From positions 3,732,501 through 3,796,500 of the forward strand of contig VCCP01000006.1 in NCBI GenBank assembly GCA_005765155.1: 64,000 nt of DNA, in the 5' to 3' direction. The position numbers and the translations under genes were made by a program. Below the pieces are notes generated by a model. That model saw only the letters and a list, made by a program, of their open reading frames with translations, searched no databases and was not told where the DNA came from. Shown piece by piece: positions 19,754 to 28,200 of the stretch (the stretch's first letter is position 1; every line of letters starts with the position of its first letter). Origin of the DNA: Zelopaecilomyces penicillatus (lineage: Eukaryota > Ascomycota > Sordariomycetes > Hypocreales > Pseudodiploosporaceae).

Positions 19754-22185
19754 TTTTTTGAGTTTCCGGGGTTGCATTCTTTGCATGGTCCGTCGTATTT
19801 TGTTCTGTCCAAGCCTTGAGTGATTACATGGTACAGAGTTCGATCGGCTTGACTTCCTTCGTGGGTTCGGAAGTTGAATTCTCGTTTGTGGAGGTTCTTC
19901 ATTTCCTCGTACATGCGTTTGTTTTCCTCCGCATGTTGTCTGCACCGAGGTTTGTTGCAGTTGATTGCCATCGTGGCTTCGCACTGAGTTCTCCCTGGGA
20001 TACTGTCTTCCAGTAGTCGTCTTTCGTGCCATTGTACCAGCTTCTGTTGTGAGTGTATATCGCACTTGAGGTTGGTGCAATCATATAAGTCCTCCTTTCC
20101 ACAGTCTGTGAGTTGTGGCCCGTTGTGTCCTAATTCGAGCTTTTCCCATTTGTGGACCTCGCAATAGATGGACTTGCAGTCTTTGTTTTCGGCTCCTTGT
20201 CTGCATTCTTCTGGGGTCTTGGGGTGTGGTTCGAACACGCCAATTCCAAAAGGTGCAAAGTACTCAGCCTCGTGCCAGTCGACGAATTGATCTCCTGTGA
20301 GGACATTCTTAATTCCTCGTGCTCCCATACGGCGTGGGAAGAATTCGTTCTGGATTTTTGTTTTCTGGTGTTGAAAACAGGAGAAGTCGATGCATGACAT
20401 CCAACTGATTTCGCTGTGGAAAACATGATTAGGGTCTAGGAGTGCATGATCGTCTTCGTGTTTGCTGTAGTTGGTTTTCAACATGAAGGCTCTTCCAAGG
20501 TGGTTTCCTGGGACAGGGACGCCTAGGCCTTCTTCCAACGTCCATTCACGAACGTATTTGGTGATTGTGAGTCGAAGGTTGACTCTGTCCGCGTGGCTTG
20601 GTACTTGCGTAAGTTTGATTGCTGCTTCTCTAAGGTGTTTATGGGCAGCACTCTTAGGTGGTGGATATGGTGTAGCATGGTATTGAGTTGTCCTGAGAGG
20701 TTCTTCGCTCTCGGATTCTGAAGAGCTGGAGTCCGAGCTGTCGCTTGTTGTTTCATCTTCAACCAGGGTGTTTTCGTCATCCGTGGCAGGGATTACTTGT
20801 CGGTCCGGAATCTCTTCGAAGTATTCTTCCTCATCTGTGTCCATATCCAGTTGTTGGTCCCATTGTGCGGTACCGGATCGGGTTAGCGTGGTCCGCAACA
20901 TTGGTGACTGTCGAGGTGTGGGGTGTCCGTAGTTTCCGGGTCGTCCTCGTCCCCATCCTCGTCGTCCCGTCATGGCCAGGGTTCGTCCATCTTTGGCCAT
21001 GGTGTGTGCGCTTCGTCGCGCATCAGGTACTGGTTTCCAGTCTTTTCGTTCTCGTTTCGGTTGTCGGCAGTCCCTGGCGAAATGTCCCATTTTGTCGCAA
21101 TTATAGCACTTGACTTTGGATGCGTCTCGTCGTTGTGCAGCGTCGAGGTCCATTCTGATTGGTAGGGTGTTAGGGTCATTTCGTCGTTGACCATGGTTTG
21201 CCTTATGTTGTTGTTGCCGTGGTTGGAATCCGAAGTAAGTTGGTTTCCAGTTTCGTCCTTCGTACTTCTTTTCTTGTCGGCGCGAGTGCTGTCTGTCGTC
21301 GATGGCGACAGCCATAGCGCAATATTCCGTGAAAGAGTCCGGTCGGACTTCTTTGTACAATTCGTCTTTGACTTCTGACTTGAGTCCATAGTACAGGGTT
21401 TCCATACACGTTTGCTCATCTTTTTCGGGTAGTTTGGACAAGATTTGTCGGAACTTCGCAACATAGTCCGAGGCAGACCCTGTCTGACGGAGGTTGCGTA
21501 GGTGTTGTTCAGCTTGTCGTTTTTCATTTGACGATCCGAAGGTGTTCAGGAGTTGTTGCTCAAAGATGTCGTAGTCGGCAAAGATTAGGTCAGTTTCCTC
21601 CTTTGAGGTCCCCATCGAGGCATTGTTGACGTAGTCTCGAAGTGTTGGTTCGAACCAGGTAAGTGCGGTTCCGGTAAGGAGCCCTGCGGCGTACCTTACT
21701 TTGACTGGTTCGAGCCGGAATTGTGTTGGATAGTACAGAAAGAAAGCGCGGAGTTGGGTAAGAAACCCTTGAAGTTTGCTTGGAGTGCCGTCAAAAGGCT
21801 CGGGTGTTCGTGGCTTCAAGATTTCTCCGGTGTCCTTTCCGGTGTGCATCTGTGCTGCAACTGTTTCCAACCCGTGTCTATGCTGTTTCGCTTGGATTTC
21901 CATGTTCTCGAGAAGCTGTTTGACCTGGAGTTGCAAGGTTTCGGTGGCGAGCTTGGCCATCTTCGCTTCTTCTGCACGTCCCTTGCGCTCCTCCTCTAGC
22001 ATTTGTTTGAAGCGTCTGCTGGTTTCTTCCAGCGCGAGAACATCTTCTTGGAGTCCTTTGATCTTGACGTCGTCATCGTCTTCTTCCTCTTCATCTACCT
22101 CCATGTTCGGATTGTTGTTGACAGGGGCATTAGGGGTGCCTCCTTGGTTAGTACTTCCGGATGAGGTGGGGGTTTGAGGAGCCAT
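19747..22185 (-). CDS. gag: Gag protein with zinc knuckle and Cys/His-rich C-terminal extension, copy 1
   Basis: The start is placed at the ATG 22185-22183 (CAAGATGGCT context), giving 812 aa. The frame is open 20 codons further up, but the first codon there is TTG and overlaps the PBS. In the numbering of that longer frame, 50-60 is an acidic run, about 61-125 a coiled coil, and about 145-320 a retrotransposon Gag capsid-like domain (TALTWFEPTLRDYV). A CCHC knuckle follows (C380, C383, H388, C393; CYNCDKMGHFARDC), then a basic and then an acidic linker. The region after about 540 is unusual: three modules C-x7/8-C-x4-C-x2-H at 681-698, 715-731 and 755-771, and a CxxC at 821-824. Gag forms the virus-like particle and packages RNA. 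The function of the extension is unknown. The last codons contain the frameshift site. Confidence 0.93.
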   Translation of the reverse strand: MAPQTPTSSGSTNQGGTPNAPVNNNPNMEVDEEEEDDDDVKIKGLQEDVLALEETSRRFKQMLEEERKGRAEEAKMAKLATETLQLQVKQLLENMEIQAKQHRHGLETVAAQMHTGKDTGEILKPRTPEPFDGTPSKLQGFLTQLRAFFLYYPTQFRLEPVKVRYAAGLLTGTALTWFEPTLRDYVNNASMGTSKEETDLIFADYDIFEQQLLNTFGSSNEKRQAEQHLRNLRQTGSASDYVAKFRQILSKLPEKDEQTCMETLYYGLKSEVKDELYKEVRPDSFTEYCAMAVAIDDRQHSRRQEKKYEGRNWKPTYFGFQPRQQQHKANHGQRRNDPNTLPIRMDLDAAQRRDASKVKCYNCDKMGHFARDCRQPKRERKDWKPVPDARRSAHTMAKDGRTLAMTGRRGWGRGRPGNYGHPTPRQSPMLRTTLTRSGTAQWDQQLDMDTDEEEYFEEIPDRQVIPATDDENTLVEDETTSDSSDSSSSESESEEPLRTTQYHATPYPPPKSAAHKHLREAAIKLTQVPSHADRVNLRLTITKYVREWTLEEGLGVPVPGNHLGRAFMLKTNYSKHEDDHALLDPNHVFHSEISWMSCIDFSCFQHQKTKIQNEFFPRRMGARGIKNVLTGDQFVDWHEAEYFAPFGIGVFEPHPKTPEECRQGAENKDCKSIYCEVHKWEKLELGHNGPQLTDCGKEDLYDCTNLKCDIHSQQKLVQWHERRLLEDSIPGRTQCEATMAINCNKPRCRQHAEENKRMYEEMKNLHKREFNFRTHEGSQADRTLYHVITQGLDRTKYDGPCKECNPGNSKNE
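19753..19759 (-). promoter_or_regulatory. -1 ribosomal frameshift slippery site A AAA AAC, copy 1
   Basis: The sense-strand heptamer AAAAAAC is phased X-XXY-YYZ relative to the gag frame (tcA AAA AAC gag taa) and sits one codon before the gag stop. Slipping back one base continues into CGA GTA AAG of the pol frame. A AAA AAC is among the most efficient eukaryotic -1 slippery sequences. Confidence 0.88.
19933..20211 (-). other. Triple CCCH module of Gag extension, copy 1
   Basis: This segment encodes three successive Cys/His patterns: C-x8-C-x4-C-x2-H, then C-x7-C-x4-C-x2-H twice, separated by 16 and 23 residues. Each ends in short forms such as CEVH, CDIH and CRQH. Regular spacing suggests three zinc-binding units. 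In the decayed copy at 1-800 the same positions are hit by Cys>Tyr changes. Confidence 0.75.
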
Positions 22186-22236
22186 CTTGCGAAATAGCGA
22201 TATTGCCCAGGGTAACACAGTAACCCACTGAACAAG

Positions 22237-22246
22237 AGTTATCAAC
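22237..22246 (-). other. Self-complementary primer binding site, copy 1
   Basis: One base inside the 5' LTR the sense strand reads GTTGATAACT. The same 10 bases occur in the opposite sense inside the LTR (sense AGTTATCAAC at 22437-22428), about 38-45 bp downstream of a TATATATA box, where the transcript is expected to start. The RNA 5' end could therefore fold back onto the PBS, as in Tf1-type self-priming. No tRNA 3' end was recognised. Confidence 0.65.
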
Positions 22247-22247
22247 G

Positions 22248-22675
22248 TGTGACGTTTGGTGAATTCCCAAGGGATAAACCTAACGAAAGGGGTTTATGTT
22301 GGCAGATGAGTCGGGGTGTTCTGAGCAATAGGTCTGTCACGTTGGTGATAGATACGGAGTATCGTAACCAGGGGTCAAGTATCAGCGTAGTGAGCGGTAG
22401 CGAACAATACGATGAAGTTGAAAGTGTGTTGATAACTATCTAAGCTATGTTTTAAAGAGTGAAAATTGAGGGCGTATATATACATCGTGGATCACTTGGA
22501 TCACTTGTCGTGCAAGTGGTGATCCTGGTGATCCAAGTTGCTGGCTCACCTGGCTCACCACCATTCTTATGGTGATCCCACTGATCTATCTAACTGGTCC
22601 CCTTCCTCCATGGTACGTACCTTCCCTAGGTCACATGACCGGCCTATTGTACGACCATGTCGTTGGGTCGTGACA
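22248..22675 (-). repeat. 5' LTR (promoter) of Gypsy copy 1
   Basis: This LTR appears identical to the 3' LTR. In sense orientation it holds a block of doubled motifs (GGATCACTT twice, a GTGATCC pair, TGGCTCACC twice, plus-strand coordinates 22489-22560), then TATATATA (22475-22482), then the presumed RNA start. The right neighbour is AGTAG, which is not a duplicate of the left flank CTTAT. Confidence 0.96.
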
Positions 22676-25255
22676 AGTAGTATAGAAGATCAAAAGCTTT
22701 AAGTCTTATTATATGATTTCTTAGCTTAATAAAAGCTAGGTTATTAAAATCAGTTTTAGGGATAATAACTGACTCTATAGCAACCCTTCCATATAGAATA
22801 GAGATCTAATAGAATATTTCTTAGCAGGCATTATAGTTATGATCTATAGATCGATTAGGTAAGATATAAGGAGAAGAAGGATTATAAGAATATAATAAAC
22901 AATAAGAGAGTATATATTATAACCCTAACCCTAACTATATAATTATTATATAATTATTACCCTATAATAAAATATTCTTTATTAGATTATATTTATTAAA
23001 GATATATAAAAGGCTTTATTTTAATTTTTAAAATCTATAATTATATTAAATCTATATTATTTATATATAATAAGAATATAAACTATTTATATATTAAATA
23101 AAATAAGTATATCTAAATCTTTAACTAATTTAACCCTTATTTATTATAGTATTTATATTATTAACTTACCCTATATAATATAATATATTCTTACTAATTA
23201 ATTAAATTTTATTATCTTAGGGTTATACTAATCCTAATTCTATCTATAGATTAAAATATATATATATTAGATATATCTATATAATCTTTATATTATATCT
23301 AAGAATTTACTCTAAGTTCAATCTATAGATCAAAATCATAATATATACTAGATAAGCAAATATAGGATATATTTATAAAAGGATAAAAATAGATTATTAT
23401 ATCTATCTATAAATATAAAACCTTTTAAACTCTATAGTTTAATTTATATAATAGAAAAAATATTTAAATTTAATAATAGGGTTAGGCTTTATATTTCTAA
23501 CCCTTAGCTATCTGATTATTCCCTATCCCCTATAATATAATAGTATAATATAGGACTAATCCTATATTAATCTAATCCTTAATAGCTAGATATATATCTC
23601 TGGTCTCCTTATCCATTGCCTTCGAAAACCAGAATAGATATTATAGTTGTTCTATATCTATGATATCTAAGGTTTTAGATAGAATTTCTTTGGATATATC
23701 TAATAGTATTTCCATATAATCCTTCCTTAACCTACTATAGATATTATTAAAATACCTTAATATTAATATCTATTTATCTTTATTAATTATATATTCTACT
23801 TATTTATAAAATCAGCTATCTTAGGTATATTTTATCTTTATAGGTAGTAAAGTATTACTTAACTTACCTAATTATATTTAAAGGCTATATATAATATAAG
23901 CTATTAAAGGCAAACTATAGATAGCTTAAATAGCTTTTGGACTCCTATATATTCTAATCCTAAGTTTTTATCTTTATTAATAAACCCTAAGTATAGATAA
24001 TAATATAAGAAGAATATAGATTATAAACTTACCTAGATATAGTTTTATCAGTACTAGTATCTCTTCTTTTATTCCTTATAGCTCTTATATAATAAGGCCT
24101 AGGTGGTATATATGCTTAATATACTATTAATCCTCTGGCTTTATATCTACTGGCCAGATATAATTGTATAGTTTATATACCTAATTTGGGTTTATAGTAT
24201 TATTATATTCAAGATTATTATTATACTAACCTTATCTTATAGAATTTATAAATGATATAAGATTAAAGGCTTTAAAGGTAATTAATTGATTCCTTTTCTT
24301 AATAACTTCCAGGTCATTGAACTTGACTTTGGATTGGCTTAAAGAATTCATAGCAGTAGCTATTAATAACCTAAAAGCATAGGCTAATATAATTCCAATC
24401 TATAGATCAACTGAATCTTAGGTAAAAGATATAAGTGAGAGAAATAAAATAGGATAATAATATATTCTACAGTATATAAAGATCCTAACCCTAACCCTTA
24501 TTATATAATATCTATTCTAGATTTATTTAATAATAAGTTATTAATATTATCTTATATAATATTATAATAAAAAGATTTAAATCTTTATTTAATATAATTT
24601 ATAATTTATTTTATAATAAATAAATACTTTTAGATTTATTAATATATTTATTTATTAATTTATTTATTTAATAATATTAATAAAAATAAAATAAAATTTT
24701 ATTTAAGTTAAAAGAATTTAGATTATTTAAAAAATAAAAAATACTATAATATACTTATCTTAATCTTTATATCTTTTTAATTATAAAAAAGATAATTATT
24801 TTAAATTATATTTTTTTAATTAAAATATATATTATTATTAATTTTTATTTTATATAATTTATATATTATTATTTTAAATTTAAAAAGATATATTTTAGTT
24901 ATATAATATTAAATATATAATATAGGGTAGCTGATAAAATTGGATTCCTTTTATATATAAAAGTATTAATATTTAATATCTCTACCTATCCTATATAAAA
25001 ATAATATTTCTCTTGCTTATTAAGCAAAATTTATATTAAGATTACCCTATTAATTATAGTTTAATCTATAGATCGAAATCTAGATAGATAGGGGCTATAA
25101 ATTATATAATATACAATATATTATTAAAATATTATTATTAAATACTCTTAGTATATATTTATCTAATCAATTATATTATTTTATATAGCCTTAGTATATT
25201 CTAGTATAGTATATACTCTAACCCTTAATATATTTAATTTTTATATAAATTATTA
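22676..25255. other. AT-rich subtelomere-like DNA with interstitial CCCTAA repeats
   Basis: This is very AT-rich sequence, with runs around 24500-24950 close to pure A/T. Two short telomere-type tracts occur: AACCCTAACCCTAACTA at about 22921-22937 and CCTAACCCTAACCCTTA at about 24484-24500. Several CCTTATCC-like patches and the palindrome ATCTATAGAT (22842, 23242, 23321, 24398, 25065) also occur. No gene is recognisable. Confidence 0.6.
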
Positions 25256-28200
25256 TTATATTATATAGTATATATTAAACCTCCTTATAACTTTATAATT
25301 ATAAACCCTTACTCCTATCTCTATTAATAACAGCCTCTTAGCCTGATCGCTGACTATAATAAGCTTTATTATCTTTCCCTTTCCCTTCTTGGTTGCACTG
25401 GTGGTGATATTATTATTACCCTCAGTATCTGCTATCTTAGAGAAGTTTTGAATCATTATATTATTATTAAGGCAAGGATTCTTACCATTGATATAGTTTA
25501 ATATAAGCTTAATGCCTCTCTTTTAGTGCTTACTGATATCTAGCAGATTCTTCTTTATAAACTTAATACTCTCCTCCAGATTATATAGTATAAATCAGGC
25601 AAGTTCACTATAGAACTCACCCTTATATCTGACCAATTTATAATTATAATAATCCTATTATACTCTTACCCTAGGATATTGATTGATTTTATAACTATAA
25701 TAAATACATAGAATTTTATAGGTATATATAATCCAAAGCTCTCCCTATATAACCTTAGGAATACCATCCTCTATTATAATAATATCTATATATTTCTTAA
25801 ATATATAAGATTCTTAGTATATATTAAATATATCCCTGATTAATAGGATATCCTAATATATAGTATTTATAGAGCTAAGTCACTATAATCGATTGATCGC
25901 TTGCTATATTATACTTAGGTTCTATAGATATTCAAGGATAATACCTAAGCTATAGGATTAATAGAGATTCACTTTAAATGCATTTAGTATAAGTAAGGTG
26001 ATAAGGCAGCTAATATTAGAATTAGGGTTATTAAATTTATACTATACCTTATCTCTCTTATATTATTAATAAGAGCTATGAATCTATAGTATTCAGACCC
26101 TAATAAAGTTTAATATAGTAATTAGGATCTTATTATATCTATTAGTAAATTTAAGCTATTTATATAATATAATAATAAGCTCTTAAAGGGTTAATCCTGG
26201 TTTATAATCTATAGATTATAATTCTTATGGTATAGATATTCTATCATTTCTATCTATAGATCGAAAAGGCTATTCCTTATAGTATATACTAATATCTCCT
26301 TATTGATTAATAACAATAAATAGATTCCACTTATACTTAAGTAAGAGGGTGATTGATATATACCAATACCCTACCCTTTCAAGTATATAACTCATATAGT
26401 ACCTTCTATATAATATATATAATCTTAGGAGATTTATATATCATTATCTGGATTATAATAATCCTATTAATTAGGCAGGGTATACTCCTATTAGGCCTAT
26501 AATAATAAAAGTACTATTAAAGGCTATTGATATAATCCTTAGCTGCTATTATATTTATCTTGAAAACTCTAGCTATAATATATATATCTTTCCTTCTTAA
26601 TATATTAAATTCTTATATCTTAGTCTCTGCTGCCTATACCATTGATTTGTTTATATAGAGTTTAATCTTTATGATTATCTAACTATAATATATTATCCAG
26701 AGGGTATCTATATCTCTAAGTAACTTAATATTTCTTAGGTTGGCCTATATTAGTATATAGAAGTTGGTATTGATAGATATTAATACCAGCATTTATTGAA
26801 TACCTATGTTTATTAAGATACTAGGTACTATTATAGTACTCTTCCCCTTCCCCTTTATATCTATATTGTTAGGTATTATTATAGTGAAGGATCCTATATT
26901 CTGATTGATAATATATTGAATCCTATGCCTGTTTTGGATATCCAACTTCAACTTAATAATGCAGATATATATAAGTGGAATGGAATCACTGGGTACAATC
27001 TCTGAGTTATCTAGTAGTGCTATTTTACTTAGTATACCCCTATAGATGATAAAGATTGATATTACTGGATGTATAGTATGCTGTATTATATTGGAATCTT
27101 ATTTATTATTAAGCGTATAGTTCTCGAATAATATGGGGTATATAAGGAATAATAGTATAGTTAGATCAGAGATATATTTGATAAACTCTGTATGGTGCTT
27201 TTGCTGATTGGTAATATAGATTGTATTGCCTGCCTGGCTATTAATGGTTCTAATAATTAAGTGATCATGAGTTATACCCTTATACTCTCCACTGCTATAT
27301 ATCCCTTTCTATATCCCCTCCTTATATTATATATTAGATAATACTTTAGCAAATAGCTTCCACTTAAACAGCTATACCAAGTTCTAAAATAGTTTAATAT
27401 AATTAAGTTTATTATAGATATGATTAAGTAATAGGATTATGGTGTATATAAAAATGGCCTTATGATTCAGCTAGTTAATGATGTAATATATTATTGAATG
27501 GGAGCTTTTGATAGTATAGCCTTTATTATAGACAATTCAATTGAACTATGTATCTATGATTTTTAATAGTACTATAGTATTGGATCTGGTTCTATCTATA
27601 TTTAGGCTTATTAGGTCCTTAATCTCTAGTTTATCTTCTAGATTCTATAGGATTGTTTCCTTTGCCTCCCTAAGTTATTAGAGGAGTCCAGGGTTAATCT
27701 CTGCTATCTTATAGAGTCTTATCCTTATATTCCTAACTACCTTGCTATATAAGCTTAATTATCTTACCCCTATGATATAGGGGATAACAATGATTTGTTA
27801 TAGAGTATCTGGGTTTATATACCTATCTCTCTGCTTATTAATCCACTTCTGCAACTCTACTATATTATTCAAAGTAGCTTCTCTTCATGCCTATAATATA
27901 ATCTTATTATAGGTGCTATAATAGATAACAATATTAAAATAGCTAGCTTATTATACTATAGCTTCAAGGAAAGTCTGTTTAACTACTATAATAGGGCAGA
28001 ATATAATACTTAGCTTATATAGTTGTTTATCTTTGATTAGCAGCTTAGGGTCTGCCTTAACTAATTTATATACCTTCTTGGTTATACTATATAATAATAA
28101 AAATATCTCTAGTATCTTTCCTAGCCTACACTTATCTACTAATATTATAGCTCTCTATATACCCATTATCTTATTAATAATTATATTTATCTCTATAATT

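Larger units (their letters stand above)
15097..22675 (-). mobile_element. Intact Ty3/Gypsy LTR retrotransposon (chromovirus), copy 1
   Basis: This 7,579-bp element has two LTRs that look identical (428 bp each), a PBS, open gag and pol frames joined by a -1 frameshift signal, and a polypurine tract. Domain order is Gag-PR-RT-RNase H-IN-GPY/F-chromodomain, which defines the chromovirus branch; self-priming is reminiscent of Tf1/sushi elements. It carries no RIP damage although relics of the same family nearby are heavily mutated. The flanks do not match (CTTAT left, AGTAG right), so no target-site duplication is present. An extra spliced gene lies on the opposite strand at the pol end. Identical LTRs indicate recent insertion or recent gene conversion. 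Confidence 0.97.

Noticed and set aside
19747..20080. Independent pol start at the first Met of the pol frame (20080)
   Set aside because: That part of the frame overlaps gag out of phase and encodes no domain; the phased slippery site and pseudoknot explain pol entry better.
22186..22245. 20-residue N-terminal extension of Gag
   Set aside because: Its first codon is TTG and it overlaps the PBS; an ATG in good context follows at 22185.
22487..22575. CRISPR-like array from the doubled LTR motifs
   Set aside because: Units are 7-9 bp, have no spacers, and occur in a eukaryotic LTR.
22921..22937. True telomere at the CCCTAA tract
   Set aside because: There are only two to three units and sequence continues on both sides; treated as interstitial repeats.
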